Assembly (NCBI RefSeq): GCF_019823065.1 | Contig: NZ_CP081966.1 | Span: 2,449,501 to 2,513,500 of the forward strand | Reading direction: 5' to 3' | Source of the DNA: Pseudomonas mosselii | GTDB lineage: Bacteria; Pseudomonadota; Gammaproteobacteria; Pseudomonadales; Pseudomonadaceae | Length of the DNA: 64,000 bases | Part shown: positions 16,442-25,666 of the stretch, piece by piece | Position numbering within the stretch: the stretch's first letter is position 1 | How the letters are laid out: each line of letters starts with the position of its first letter | The notes under the pieces: generated by a model | What the model was told of the DNA's origin: nothing | Databases searched by the model: none | What the model saw: the letters and a program-made list of their open reading frames with translations, nothing else | Translations under genes and position numbers: made by a program

Positions 16442-17416
16442 TCAGAGATCCAGCACCAGGCGCGCCGAGCGCGCCCGCGAGACGCACAGCATCAGGGTCT
16501 GTTGCGAGGCTTTCTCCTCGTCGCTCAGGTACTGGTCGAAATGCTCGGCCTCGCCTTCGAGGATCGCCGTCTCGCAGGTGCCGCACACGCCTTCGCGGCA
16601 CAGGCACTCGACCTTGGCGGCCTTGGATTTCTCGATGGCCTGGAGAATGGTCATGCCTTGCTCGACTTCCAGTTCGGTGCCGGAGCGCGCCAATACCACG
16701 GTGAACGCCGAGCCTGCGGCCGGCGCGGCGGCGGCGAACTGTTCCCAATGCACGCGGGACTCGGCGATGCCGGCGGCGGCGGCGCTGGCGATCACCGCGT
16801 CGATCAGCGGCTTGGGCCCGCACACATAGAGATGGGCGTCATCGGTGAGCCCCGCACAGAGCGCGGCGAGGTCGAGCTTGCGCCCCAGGCTGTCGATGTA
16901 GAAGCGGGTGTTGCCGGCATGCGGGCCTTGCGCCAGGTCGCCCTGGAAGGCGCCGTGCTCGGGGGTGCGGAAGGCGTAGTGCAGCTCGTAGGGGGTGGCG
17001 CCGCCTTCGAGCTCGTGCAGCTGCGCCAGGAACGGGGTGATGCCGATGCCGCCGGCGATCAGCACGTGGCGTCCCGCCTTGGGGTCGAGGGCGAACAGGT
17101 TGTTGGGGGTGGAGATGGTCAGCTCGCTGCCCACTTCGACCTGCTGGTGCATGAACGCTGAACCGCCCTTGGACTGCTCCTCCAGCCGCACGCCGATCTG
17201 ATAGCTGTGCAACTGGCGCGGGTCGCTCATCAGCGAGTAGGCATTGCTGAACTGGCTGCCGCAGGCCGACTGCATCTGCACGATGACATGGCTGCCGCCG
17301 CTGAAGGCGGGCAGGGCGGCGCCGTCGGCGCGGGCCAGGGTGAAGCGCTTGATCTGCGGCGTGGCCTGTTCCACGCCGGTCACGCGCACCTTGAACATTT
17401 CGTATTGCTTGGCCAT
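16442..17416 (-). CDS. cntB: carnitine monooxygenase reductase subunit
   Basis: A 324-residue electron-transfer reductase of the phthalate dioxygenase reductase class. It has an FMN/flavin-binding barrel, an NAD-binding domain with LIAGGIGITPFLAQ and YVCGPKPLIDAV, and a C-terminal plant-type 2Fe-2S ferredoxin with cysteines in ECLCREGVCGTCETA and a later LCVSRA. It passes electrons from NAD(P)H to the Rieske oxygenase CntA encoded just upstream (56-base gap). It corresponds to E. coli YeaX. The start at 17416 (MAKQYEMFKVRV) suits the family; the longer open frame to 17800 is an overlap with cntA. Identification rests on motif and gene order. Confidence 0.9.
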   Translation of the reverse strand: MAKQYEMFKVRVTGVEQATPQIKRFTLARADGAALPAFSGGSHVIVQMQSACGSQFSNAYSLMSDPRQLHSYQIGVRLEEQSKGGSAFMHQQVEVGSELTISTPNNLFALDPKAGRHVLIAGGIGITPFLAQLHELEGGATPYELHYAFRTPEHGAFQGDLAQGPHAGNTRFYIDSLGRKLDLAALCAGLTDDAHLYVCGPKPLIDAVIASAAAAGIAESRVHWEQFAAAAPAAGSAFTVVLARSGTELEVEQGMTILQAIEKSKAAKVECLCREGVCGTCETAILEGEAEHFDQYLSDEEKASQQTLMLCVSRARSARLVLDL

Positions 17417-17472
17417 GGCGTACCTCGACAACGAAGCCCGCGCCAGGCCCTGGCGCGGGGCGGGGAGCGTGT

Positions 17473-18594
17473 TCAGTCGTCCAGGTGGGCGACGGCGATC
17501 AGGTTGTGGAAGTGGGCGATGCCGTGCTCGCTCACGCCGCTGCGCTGCGAATCGACCATGATCCGCCCCTGGCCGCGGTAGCCGCGGGACTTCAGGCCCT
17601 TCTGCACGCTCTCGACCAGGCGTAGGTCCTCGGGACGGAACACCTCGCGGTACCAGTCGATCAGCTTGCGCTGCTCCTCGGTGAGGTCCTTGTTGAGGAA
17701 GTAGATGTCGTAGTGCTGCAGGGTGGTTTCGGCATCGACCGGGAACTCGTAGATCACGGTCATGAAGTTGGCCCCCGGCGGTACGTTGAACATGGTGCAC
17801 GGCCAGGCCCAGAAGCCGGCGAAGGACGGGTCCTTGACCGTTTCATCGAACGTGAACGACTGCTCCGACGGTTTGGCCAGACCGTACTGCAGGGTCCAGT
17901 TGCCGTGCAGGCTGTGGCTGTACTGGCCGACGTCCACCGAGTCGGAGAAGCCGGGGTGGGCCGGGGCGCAGTGGTAGCACTCGAGGTAGTTGTCGACGAT
18001 CGACTTCCAGTTGGCCGGGGTGTCGCTGACGAAGCGCGCGGCCAGGTGCAGGTCGTCGATCACCGCGCAGGCTTCGCGCATGCGCTTTTGCATGCCGGGC
18101 AGCTGGTCTTCGACGGAACCGGCGTCGTTGTCCATGTTGATGAAGATGAAGCCGGCATACTCTTCGACGCGCAACTGCACCAGGGTGGAGTTGTCCTTGT
18201 CGAAGTTGGCCACGTTCTCGCAGTTGCGCGCGTGGGCCAGTTCGCCGTCGAGCTTGAAGGTCCAGGCGTGGTACGGGCAGGTGATGACGTTCTTGGCCTT
18301 GCCGCTGCCTTCGAGCAGTTGGTGGCCGCGGTGCGGGCAGACGTTGTAGAAGGCGCGCAGCACGTCGTCGCGGCCACGCACGACGATGATGCTTTCGCCG
18401 ATCACCTGGCGGGTGAAGTAGGCGTTCTTCTCGGCGACTTCGCTGCGGTGGCCGACGCAGATCCAGCTGCGGGCGAAGATCGCTTCCTTCTCGTGCTCGA
18501 AGACGGCGGCCTGGGTGTAGAACGTGGCCGGGAGGGTGAAGGCCACTTCGGGGTTGGCGCAGAAGTCGGCGGGCAGGCGTTTGAAATCGTTCAT
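17473..18594 (-). CDS. cntA: carnitine monooxygenase oxygenase subunit (Rieske)
   Basis: A 373-residue Rieske non-heme iron oxygenase that splits carnitine into trimethylamine and malic semialdehyde. The Rieske cluster ligands are Cys86-x-His88 and Cys106-x2-His109 (CPHRGH...CPYHAW). The mononuclear iron histidines are His208 and His213 in NYLECYHCAPAH. Glu205, the unusual bridging residue of CntA (most relatives have Asp), is present at the same number. Stretches such as FRPEDLRLVESVQKGLKSRG are near identical to E. coli YeaW as I recall it. The ATG at 18594 follows paired TTGGTTAAC repeats by only 19 bases. Its partners are CntB and the BCCT carrier. Confidence 0.93.
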   Translation of the reverse strand: MNDFKRLPADFCANPEVAFTLPATFYTQAAVFEHEKEAIFARSWICVGHRSEVAEKNAYFTRQVIGESIIVVRGRDDVLRAFYNVCPHRGHQLLEGSGKAKNVITCPYHAWTFKLDGELAHARNCENVANFDKDNSTLVQLRVEEYAGFIFINMDNDAGSVEDQLPGMQKRMREACAVIDDLHLAARFVSDTPANWKSIVDNYLECYHCAPAHPGFSDSVDVGQYSHSLHGNWTLQYGLAKPSEQSFTFDETVKDPSFAGFWAWPCTMFNVPPGANFMTVIYEFPVDAETTLQHYDIYFLNKDLTEEQRKLIDWYREVFRPEDLRLVESVQKGLKSRGYRGQGRIMVDSQRSGVSEHGIAHFHNLIAVAHLDD

Positions 18595-18613
18595 GGTTCT
18601 ATCTCGGTTCTTA

Positions 18614-18640
18614 TTGGTTAACGCGTATCTGTTGGTTAAC
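18614..18640. promoter_or_regulatory. direct-repeat operator candidate upstream of cntA
   Basis: Two identical 9-mers TTGGTTAAC (18614-18622 and 18632-18640) with a 9-base spacer GCGTATCTG, giving an 18-base period. The same architecture recurs before the BCCT gene (20403-20429). Each TTGGTTAAC contains the palindrome GTTAAC. On the gene strand the spacer reads CAGATACGC and could hold a -10 element. The binding protein is unknown; the divergent LysR of the locus or an AraC-type carnitine/betaine regulator are candidates. Confidence 0.6.
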
Positions 18641-18680
18641 AAGCTGGGCAAAAAAATTTGTCGCAGGTTTGGCAATGTGA

Positions 18681-18698
18681 GAGCGGGCTTACCCGCTC
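18681..18698. repeat. REP-type palindrome, single copy
   Basis: GAGCGGG (18681-18687) and CCCGCTC (18692-18698) pair across a CTTA loop, the core of Pseudomonas REP elements. It lies just after the BCCT stop (18716) in the direction of transcription, so it may also stabilise the upstream mRNA end. Confidence 0.65.
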
Positions 18699-18715
18699 CC
18701 ACGACAAATCCAGAC

Positions 18716-20314
18716 TCAGTGCACTGCCGCCGCGCTGCGTGGTGCCTGCATGGGTGGCTCTTCTCCGGCCAGGCGGGTGGCCTCTTCCTCGATGCGGTAC
18801 GCCGGCACCTGGCCGTAGTCGGCCGCCAGCCACTTGAAGAAGCCGTAGATCTTCACCAGCAGGATCACCATGAACGGGATCGCGGTAAGCACCACGGCGG
18901 TCTTCATGGTCGACAGCGAGGCCTTGGCGAACAGCATGGCCAGCGGCACCAGGGTCAGCACCACGCACCAGAACAGGCGCAGGGTCGGGCTCGGGTCCTC
19001 GCCCTCGCGCAGGTTGCGGGTGCTGGTGGCGGCCACGGCGTAGGCGGCGGCGTCCATGTGCGAGGCGCAGAACACCGCCATGATGAACAGGTACGCGGCG
19101 AGGAACAGCGTGCCCCACGGCAGGGCCAGCAAGAGGTCGGTCACCGCCGCTTCGCCACCGAGGGTGCCGAGCAGCTTGGGCACGTCGATCTGGCCGTTGA
19201 TGAACTGGTGCATGCTGTAGCTTTCCAGCGCGCCGAAGAAGAACCAGCAGCCGAAGCTGCCGCCCAGCAGCAGGGCGAACACCACTTCCTTGATCAGCCG
19301 GCCGCGCGAGACGCGGGCGACGAACATGGCCACGCCCGGCGCGTAGGACACCCACCACAGCCAGTAGAACACCGTCCAGTTGCGGGTGAAGGCGCCGTCG
19401 CCGGCCGGGTCGGTGAACAGGCTCATCTGCACGTAGTGCTGCAGCATCAGGCCGATGGAGTTGGCGGTATTGTTCAGGGTGAACTGGGTCGGGCCGACCA
19501 GCAGGACGATGGCGGCGAACACCAGGGCGCCGATGCAGACCATCTTCGACAGGCGCTGCAGGCCGCCGTCGATGCCGATGTACGAGCTCAAGGAGAACAG
19601 CAGCGCCACCGCGCCGATCACCAGCAGTTGCACGGTGAAGGTGTTGGGGGTGCCGGCCAGGTCGGCAAGGCCACGGGTCAGGGTCGAGGCGGTGAGCGCC
19701 AGCGACACGGTCAGCGCGCCCATCATGGTCAGCAGGAAGATCAGGTCGACGGCGCGCCCGACAGGGCCGGTGGCCTTGAAGCCGGTGACCGCCTCGATGA
19801 TCGAGGCCAGGTTCAGGCCACTCTTCTTGCGCACATGGAAGTGGTAGGCCATGGCCAGCGAGGCCAGGGCGTAGATCGACCAGGCGCTGATGCCCCAGTG
19901 GAAGAACGAGTAGCTGACGCTGTACTCCAGGGCCTTGGCCGACATCGGCGCGATGTTCAGGCCCGGGGTCTGGTAGTAGTAGGCCCACTCCATCACGCCC
20001 CAGTACAGGGTCGAGGAACCCATGCCGGCGCAGATGAACATGAACACCCAGGTGGTGGTGGAGTACTCCGGCTTGCCGGCGCCCAGGCGGATGTTGCCGT
20101 ATTTGCTGAAGGCCAGGTACAGCACGGCCAGGGAACTGCCGAACACCAGGACCTGGACGCTGGTGCCAAAGGTGCGGGTGGCCACCTCGAACAGCTGGTT
20201 GGCCAGGCTTTCGGCCTGGGCGGGGAAGGCAGCAAGGCCGATCACGGTGAGCAGCACGGCCAACAGGCTCACGGCGATCAGGAACACATCGATCTTTTTG
20301 TTATTGGGGGACAT
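18716..20314 (-). CDS. BCCT family carnitine/betaine transporter (YeaV-like)
   Basis: A 532-residue inner-membrane protein of the betaine/carnitine/choline transporter family with about 12 helices. The typical tryptophan-rich segment is present ([26 protein letters not shown], about residues 314-339), as is the [19 protein letters not shown] motif of the third helix. Position between cntA and a D-malate-type dehydrogenase matches E. coli yeaV, so carnitine is the likely cargo, though choline or betaine cannot be excluded. The ATG at 20314 has AGGAG seven bases upstream. A matching pair of TTGGNTNAC repeats lies 88 bases before the start. Confidence 0.9.
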   Translation of the reverse strand: MSPNNKKIDVFLIAVSLLAVLLTVIGLAAFPAQAESLANQLFEVATRTFGTSVQVLVFGSSLAVLYLAFSKYGNIRLGAGKPEYSTTTWVFMFICAGMGSSTLYWGVMEWAYYYQTPGLNIAPMSAKALEYSVSYSFFHWGISAWSIYALASLAMAYHFHVRKKSGLNLASIIEAVTGFKATGPVGRAVDLIFLLTMMGALTVSLALTASTLTRGLADLAGTPNTFTVQLLVIGAVALLFSLSSYIGIDGGLQRLSKMVCIGALVFAAIVLLVGPTQFTLNNTANSIGLMLQHYVQMSLFTDPAGDGAFTRNWTVFYWLWWVSYAPGVAMFVARVSRGRLIKEVVFALLLGGSFGCWFFFGALESYSMHQFINGQIDVPKLLGTLGGEAAVTDLLLALPWGTLFLAAYLFIMAVFCASHMDAAAYAVAATSTRNLREGEDPSPTLRLFWCVVLTLVPLAMLFAKASLSTMKTAVVLTAIPFMVILLVKIYGFFKWLAADYGQVPAYRIEEEATRLAGEEPPMQAPRSAAAVH

Positions 20315-20402
20315 CAATTGTCTCCTGGAGCATTTTTTTTGTAGTAGGCGTCAGGCGTTTGGGAAGTCCGTATCGAGGCCGGGTTTTCCTTTCCGTTAAC
20401 TA

Positions 20403-20429
20403 TTGGATAACAAGTATCTTTTGGTTTAC
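20403..20429. promoter_or_regulatory. direct-repeat operator candidate upstream of the BCCT gene
   Basis: TTGGATAAC (20403-20411), spacer AAGTATCTT, TTGGTTTAC (20421-20429): the same 9+9+9 architecture as upstream of cntA, with the central GTATCT kept. A further GTTAAC stands just outside at 20395-20400. Presence before both the uptake gene and the oxygenase gene suggests a shared regulator. Confidence 0.6.
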
Positions 20430-20492
20430 AGATTCTGCATCGAATCGAAGTGGGTGGCAATAGGATCGTCGGACAATCCGGATGGTTGGCTG

Positions 20493-20541
20493 GCAAGCCC
20501 GCTCCCCCAGGCAGCACATCTTCCTGTGGGAGCGGGCTTGC
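20493..20541. repeat. REP pair (inverted) between BCCT and dehydrogenase genes
   Basis: GCAAGCCCGCTCCC (20493-20506) and GGGAGCGGGCTTGC (20528-20541) are perfect 14-base inverted copies across 21 bases, a standard Pseudomonas REP doublet. It lies downstream of the dehydrogenase stop (20564), where such elements usually sit. Confidence 0.85.
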
Positions 20542-20563
20542 AGCGCGATGACCTGTCGCCGAC

Positions 20564-21655
20564 TCAGGCCCCGAGCAGCGCGGCGATGGCCTTGCCCACT
20601 TCCTGGGTCGAGCGGCTGCCGCCCATGTCGCGGGTGGTGTCGCCGTTGGCGATCACTGTCTCGATGGCCTTGAGAATGTCGTCGTGGGCCGCCTGGTAGC
20701 GCGCGTCGTTGTCGGCCTGGCCGAGGAACTCGAGCATCAGCGCGCCGGACCAGATCATGGCGATCGGGTTGGCGATGTTCTTGCCGTGGATGTCCGGCGC
20801 CGAACCGTGCACCGGCTCGAACAGCGACGGGAACGTGCGCTCGGGGTTGAGGTTGGCCGACGGCGCGATACCGATGGTGCCGGCGCAGGCCGGGCCGAGG
20901 TCCGAAAGGATGTCGCCGAACAGGTTGGAGGCCACCACCACGTCGAAACGTTCCGGCTGCAGCACGAAACGGGCGCAGAGGATGTCGATGTGCTGCTTGT
21001 CCCAGCTGATCTCGGGGTAGTGGGCGGCCATGGCGGCGGTGCGCTCGTCCCAGTAGGGCATGCTCACGGCCATGCCGTTGGACTTGGTCGCCGAGGTGAC
21101 GTGCTTGCGTTCGCGGGTCTGCGCTACGTCGAAGGCGTACTTGAGGATGCGGTCCACGCCACGGCGGGTGAACACCGACTCCTGTAGCACGAACTCGTTG
21201 TCGGTGCCTTCGAACATGCGCCCGCCCAGGGAGGAATATTCACCCTCGGTGTTCTCGCGGATCACCACGAAGTCGATGTCGCCGGGCTGCTTGTTCGCCA
21301 GCGGGCAGGGCACGCCGGGGAACAGGCGCACCGGGCGGATGTTCACGTACTGGTCGAAGTCGCGGCGGAACTTGAGCAAGGATCCCCACAGCGAGATATG
21401 GTCAGGGACTTTGTCCGGCCAGCCGACGGCGCCGAAGTACAGGGCGTCGAAGCCCTTGAGCTGGTCGAACCAGTCGTCTGGCATCATCTTGCCGTGGGCC
21501 AGGTAGTAGTCGCAGCTGGCCCATTCGAAGAACTCGAACTCAAGGTTCAGGCCGTGCTTGCGGGCGGCGGCCTCGACCACGCGCAGGCCTTCGGGGAGGA
21601 CTTCGTTGCCGATGCCGTCACCGGGGATGGCGGCGATCTTGAAGGTCTTGGTCAT
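20564..21655 (-). CDS. dmlA: D-malate/tartrate dehydrogenase (decarboxylating), DmlA/TtuC type
   Basis: A 363-residue member of the isocitrate/isopropylmalate dehydrogenase fold that oxidises and decarboxylates D-malate (or tartrate, 3-isopropylmalate-like acids) to pyruvate with NAD+. Seen: AAIPGDGIGNEVLPEGLRVV at the N-terminus, RENTEGEYSSLGG, NLFGDILSDLGPACAGTIGI with the metal-binding aspartates, and EPVHGSAPDIHGK. It corresponds to E. coli YeaU/DmlA in a yeaTUVWX-like order. In carnitine breakdown it would process the C4 acid formed from malic semialdehyde; a semialdehyde dehydrogenase is not seen here. The ATG at 21655 is unambiguous. Confidence 0.9.
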   Translation of the reverse strand: MTKTFKIAAIPGDGIGNEVLPEGLRVVEAAARKHGLNLEFEFFEWASCDYYLAHGKMMPDDWFDQLKGFDALYFGAVGWPDKVPDHISLWGSLLKFRRDFDQYVNIRPVRLFPGVPCPLANKQPGDIDFVVIRENTEGEYSSLGGRMFEGTDNEFVLQESVFTRRGVDRILKYAFDVAQTRERKHVTSATKSNGMAVSMPYWDERTAAMAAHYPEISWDKQHIDILCARFVLQPERFDVVVASNLFGDILSDLGPACAGTIGIAPSANLNPERTFPSLFEPVHGSAPDIHGKNIANPIAMIWSGALMLEFLGQADNDARYQAAHDDILKAIETVIANGDTTRDMGGSRSTQEVGKAIAALLGA

Positions 21656-21749
21656 GGGGCGCCTCTCGTGTTCAGGGAAGATGCGGCCATGCTATAAGGC
21701 TGTGCTTCGGAGATAATCCGGCAATCCATCAATTCTTGGTGCACGAATC

Positions 21750-22661
21750 GTGAATAATCTGCCGAACCTGGACGACCTCGACATCTTCCTGCAGGTGGCT
21801 CGCCGCGCCAGCTTCGCCGCGGTGGCCGACGAGCGTGGCATGTCGGCGGCGTTCGTCAGCAAGCGCATCCGCCTGCTGGAGGACAGCCTCGGCGTGCGCC
21901 TGCTGCACCGCACCACCCGGCGGGTGACGGTGAGCGAGGAGGGCGAGCGGGTGTATCAATGGGCGCAGCAGATCTTCGAGACCCTTCAGCGCATGGACGA
22001 CGATCTCAACGCCGGCCAGCGCGAGCCGGTCGGTCAGTTGCGCATCGCCAGCAGCCTGGGCCTGGGGCGACGCTTCGTGGCGCCGGCGCTGTCGGAACTG
22101 GCGGCGCGCTACCCGCGCCTGGACATCCGTCTGGATGTGCACGACCGCCTGGTGGACCTGATCGCCGAAGGCGTCGACCTGGACATCCGCGTGGGCAACG
22201 TGATCGCCCCTCACCTGATCGCCAAGCCCCTGGTGCGTAATCGCCGGGTGCTCTGCGCGGCACCTTCGTACCTGGCCGAGCATGGCGCGCCACGGGTGCT
22301 GGCGGACCTGGCCAGCCATGACTGCCTGGTGATCAAGGAGCGCGACCACCCATTCGGGCTGTGGCACCTGGAAGGGCCGCAGGGCGAGGAGAGCGTGCGG
22401 GTGACCGGCGCGTTGTCGAGCAACCATGGCGAGGTGGCGCACCAGTGGTGCCTGGATGGGCGCGGCATCCTGCTGCGCTCGTGGTGGGACGTGCACGACA
22501 GCATCGCCGAGGGTCGGCTGGTGCAGGTGCTGCCGGACTACCAGCAGGCGGCGGATATCTGGGCGGTGTACACCGCGCCGTTGGCCGGTTCAGCCAAGGT
22601 GCGGGTGGCGGTGGAGTTCTTCCGCCAATACTTCGCCGAGCGCTATCGCTTGCCGGATTGA
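21750..22661 (+). CDS. dmlR: LysR family regulator, DmlR/YeaT type
   Basis: A 303-residue LysR protein with the helix-turn-helix in DLDIFLQVARRASFAAVADERGMSAAFVSKRIRLLE (residues about 7-42). The FVSKRI and LLHRTTRRVTVSEEG strings are characteristic of DmlR-like members. It is divergent from dmlA across 94 bases, as in E. coli, where DmlR activates dmlA in response to D-malate. It starts at a GTG (21750); no ATG is nearby. It probably regulates dmlA; whether it also controls cntAB and the BCCT gene is open. Confidence 0.85.
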   Translation: MNNLPNLDDLDIFLQVARRASFAAVADERGMSAAFVSKRIRLLEDSLGVRLLHRTTRRVTVSEEGERVYQWAQQIFETLQRMDDDLNAGQREPVGQLRIASSLGLGRRFVAPALSELAARYPRLDIRLDVHDRLVDLIAEGVDLDIRVGNVIAPHLIAKPLVRNRRVLCAAPSYLAEHGAPRVLADLASHDCLVIKERDHPFGLWHLEGPQGEESVRVTGALSSNHGEVAHQWCLDGRGILLRSWWDVHDSIAEGRLVQVLPDYQQAADIWAVYTAPLAGSAKVRVAVEFFRQYFAERYRLPD

Positions 22662-22737
22662 GCCTTCGCGGCGCGATCGCGCCCCCCCGCGACAAGTTGT
22701 CTGCTTGACTTGCAGTGGCACTCTACGATCGTTAACT

Positions 22738-22751
22738 TGACTTCGTAGTCA
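22738..22751. promoter_or_regulatory. small palindrome TGACT-TCGT-AGTCA before the Mo dehydrogenase operon
   Basis: TGACT (22738-22742), loop TCGT, AGTCA (22747-22751), followed by TTTTT on the + strand. It could be a weak intrinsic terminator of the LysR gene (77 bases downstream of its stop) or an operator for the molybdenum enzyme operon that begins at 22835. The short stem leaves the choice open. Confidence 0.35.
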
Positions 22752-22834
22752 GTTTTTGTGATCGTGCGCGCCCTCCCAGTTTTCAAGCACCAGAAAAAGC
22801 ATGGGCAGCCCAAGAGCTACCCAGAGGATCAACC

Positions 22835-25666
22835 ATGTCCAACCGTGATATTTCCCGGCGCTCGTTCCTGCAAGGTGGGCTGGTCGCCGGTGTCGGCGTG
22901 ACCCTGGCGCCGCTCGGCAGCCAGGCCTTCGCCGCCCTGATGGAAAGCAAGGTCACCACTTCGCCGCAGAAGTGGATGAACCACGACGGCAAGGCGCGTT
23001 TTCGTAACGATGCGTTGTCCAAGGTCTGTGGCAACAAGGTGTTCGCCCGCGACATTCGCGCCAAGGACATGCCCGGCTGGCCGCAGCAGCAGGGCCACGC
23101 CATGCTGCTCAAGGCCACCAAGGCCGACCGCCTCTACGCAGGCTACGACCTGTCGCTGCTGGGCGCCGAGCTGCAACCGGACCGCATCGTCACCGCCGAC
23201 GACCTGAAGAAGGACGGCATTGCCTGGCCCGAGGCCCATTCGCCCGATCCGCTGCTGCCGCCGGGCCAGGTACCAATGTTCATCGGCCACCCGGTGGCGA
23301 TCCTGATCTGGAACGACTTCGAGCGTTTCCGCAAGGCCAAGCTCAAGCTGCAGTTCAACGACCAGGCGATCCGCTACGGCGCCCAGGCCCCGCTGTACCA
23401 GCGCGACCCCTACGGCAGCTTCCGTTTCGTGCGCGTGGGCGGCAAGACGCCGTTCGACGAGGACGAATACTCGAGCCTGAAGAACACCATGCTGTTCCCC
23501 ACCATCCTGGCGCGCAAGCCGGTATGGACCGCCGAGCCCAAGCAGCACGGCAACCTCACCGAGCAGGGGATGTTCTACGCCCAGCGCATCGACGAGCAGC
23601 TCAAGCAGCCGCCGGAAGACTGGCTGCTGTTCGACGAGCGCTACAAGACTCCGTCGATCGAGCCCGCGGCCCTCGAGCCGGACAACGGCAACGGCTGGTT
23701 CGACCCGGCCACCGGCACCCTGCATTTCGTCGTGGCCACCCAGTGCCCGTTCGAAGTGGCGCAGGAATGCGTGCACATGATCAAGCCGTCGCGTTTCGGC
23801 CTGAAGCACCTGAACATGCACCCGGGCTACACCGTTGGCTACGGTTCCAAGGACAACAACATCTTCGTGTTCTACGCCGCCGTCGCCGCGCTGTACGGCG
23901 CGGGCGTGCCGATCCGCCTGGCCAACGACCGCTACGAGCAGTTCCAGAGCGGCATCAAGCGCCACCCGTTCGACATCCGCTATCAGCTGGCCGTCGACAA
24001 GAAGGACATGAGCTTCAAGATCTTCCGCGCCGACATGAGCGTCGACGGCGGCGGGCGCATCAACTACAGCCCGTCGGTGGCCGCCGTGGGCGCCACCGCG
24101 GCGCAGTCGATCTACTACATGCCGCAGAACGACCTGTCGGTGACCGCGTACCATTCCCGTGGTGTCGAGGCCGGCTCCATGCGCGGCTACGGCACCCTGC
24201 AGAGCATGGCCGCCACCGAGATGATGGTCGACGAGATCGCCGACCGCCTGGGTGTGGACGCCATCGAGCTGCGCCGCAAGAACGCGCTCAAGTCGGGCAT
24301 GAAGAACACCCAGGGCGCGGTGCCTGCCGGTGCCCTGCGTCTGCACGAGATCCTCGACAAGGCCGCCGCGCACGACTGGTGGAAGAACCGCCAGGCGCGC
24401 AAGCAGGCCGAGGACGCCAAGGACCACGACAACTGGTATGGCGTGGGCTTTGCCATCACCCAGAAAGACTTCGGCACCGGCTCCGAGGCGCCGATGGCGG
24501 CGGTCGAGTTCAGCGCCGATGGCCGCATCAGCCTGCGCCATATCGGCACCGAGCTGGGCACTGGCATGTCCACTTCCCAGGCCCTGGTGGTCAGCGACTT
24601 CCTCGGCCGTGTCGCCGACGAGGTCATGACCGCCCAGACCGAATGGCCGGAGCTGGCGCTGACCACCAGCGGCAACCCCTACCTGATCAGCCAGGCCGAG
24701 CAGGACGCCGCACTGCGCAACCCGCGCTGGGTCGGCAAGCTGGCCTCGCCGTCGTCGGCGACCAACTCGGCGTTCTACTTCAGCCACGCCACCCGCGAAG
24801 CGGCCCGCGTGCTGTTCAACCACGGCCTGTGGCCGGCGGCCATGGCCCTGTGGAGCCAAGGCCCGTATGGCGGCCAGGCCAACCCGTTGGTGGTGCGCCG
24901 CGAGAACGCGGTGTGGGTCAACGGCGAGTTGACCGGTAATGGCCTGGCGCCGATCCCGTTCGCCACGCTGGCGAAGAAAGCCCACGAAATGGGCCTGGTC
25001 ACCGGCGTCAGCGTGCACGGTTTCAACCGCTGGAGCTGGGCCGAGGCCGACTTCGTCATCGACGGCGTGCGCGAGCGCCTGCCGCTCGATGCCGTGGCGG
25101 TAAAGTACGGCGACGGCGCGGTGAACGCGAAGAAGGCGCAGATGAACAGCGCCGGCTTCCACCTGCTCGACCGGCAGAACGCCGAATACCCGGCCACCCA
25201 GCTGAACAACGCCATGGTCACCTACTACAGCCCGGTGGCGACCATCGTCGAGGTCAAGGTCAACAAGGGCAGCGGCGAGGTGACGGTGCTCAACCACCAC
25301 AGCTGGGTCGAGTGCGGCCGGGTACTGGTGCCGGAGCTGGTCAAGGGCCAGCTCGAGGGTGGTATCGCCATGGGCATCGGCCATGCGCTGCTGGAGGAAA
25401 TGCCGCTGTACGAGGGTGGCCCGGGCGAGGGCGACTGGAACTTCAACCGTTATCGCCTGCCGATGGCCAGGCATGTGGCGGTGTGGAAGCAGACCTCGGA
25501 GATCCTGCCGCCGTTGTCGCCGACCGACCCGTCCAAGGGCATCGCCGAAGTGGTGATGATCCCGGTGGTCGGCGCCATCGGCAATGCCGTGGCCCATGCC
25601 ATCGGCAAGCGCGTGCGCGACCTGCCCATCACCCCCGCCCGAGTCAAGGAGGCCCTCAATGGCTGA
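22835..25666 (+). CDS. molybdopterin-binding subunit of a periplasmic xanthine oxidase-family dehydrogenase (IorB-like)
   Basis: A 943-residue large subunit that oxidises an aldehyde or N-heterocycle at a molybdenum centre. The N-terminus has a Tat signal, SRRSFLQGGLVAGVGVTLAP, so the folded cofactor-loaded enzyme is exported. Near the end, GIAEVVMIPVVGAIGNAVA carries the Glu expected at the Mo site, followed by the usual KRVRDLPITPARV tail. It pairs with the 2Fe-2S subunit (8-base overlap) and a triheme cytochrome c. The family includes isoquinoline 1-oxidoreductase and periplasmic aldehyde dehydrogenases; the cytochrome partner favours the aldehyde type. Substrate unproven. Start: ATG at 22835 after GAGG. 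Confidence 0.85.
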   Translation: MSNRDISRRSFLQGGLVAGVGVTLAPLGSQAFAALMESKVTTSPQKWMNHDGKARFRNDALSKVCGNKVFARDIRAKDMPGWPQQQGHAMLLKATKADRLYAGYDLSLLGAELQPDRIVTADDLKKDGIAWPEAHSPDPLLPPGQVPMFIGHPVAILIWNDFERFRKAKLKLQFNDQAIRYGAQAPLYQRDPYGSFRFVRVGGKTPFDEDEYSSLKNTMLFPTILARKPVWTAEPKQHGNLTEQGMFYAQRIDEQLKQPPEDWLLFDERYKTPSIEPAALEPDNGNGWFDPATGTLHFVVATQCPFEVAQECVHMIKPSRFGLKHLNMHPGYTVGYGSKDNNIFVFYAAVAALYGAGVPIRLANDRYEQFQSGIKRHPFDIRYQLAVDKKDMSFKIFRADMSVDGGGRINYSPSVAAVGATAAQSIYYMPQNDLSVTAYHSRGVEAGSMRGYGTLQSMAATEMMVDEIADRLGVDAIELRRKNALKSGMKNTQGAVPAGALRLHEILDKAAAHDWWKNRQARKQAEDAKDHDNWYGVGFAITQKDFGTGSEAPMAAVEFSADGRISLRHIGTELGTGMSTSQALVVSDFLGRVADEVMTAQTEWPELALTTSGNPYLISQAEQDAALRNPRWVGKLASPSSATNSAFYFSHATREAARVLFNHGLWPAAMALWSQGPYGGQANPLVVRRENAVWVNGELTGNGLAPIPFATLAKKAHEMGLVTGVSVHGFNRWSWAEADFVIDGVRERLPLDAVAVKYGDGAVNAKKAQMNSAGFHLLDRQNAEYPATQLNNAMVTYYSPVATIVEVKVNKGSGEVTVLNHHSWVECGRVLVPELVKGQLEGGIAMGIGHALLEEMPLYEGGPGEGDWNFNRYRLPMARHVAVWKQTSEILPPLSPTDPSKGIAEVVMIPVVGAIGNAVAHAIGKRVRDLPITPARVKEALNG

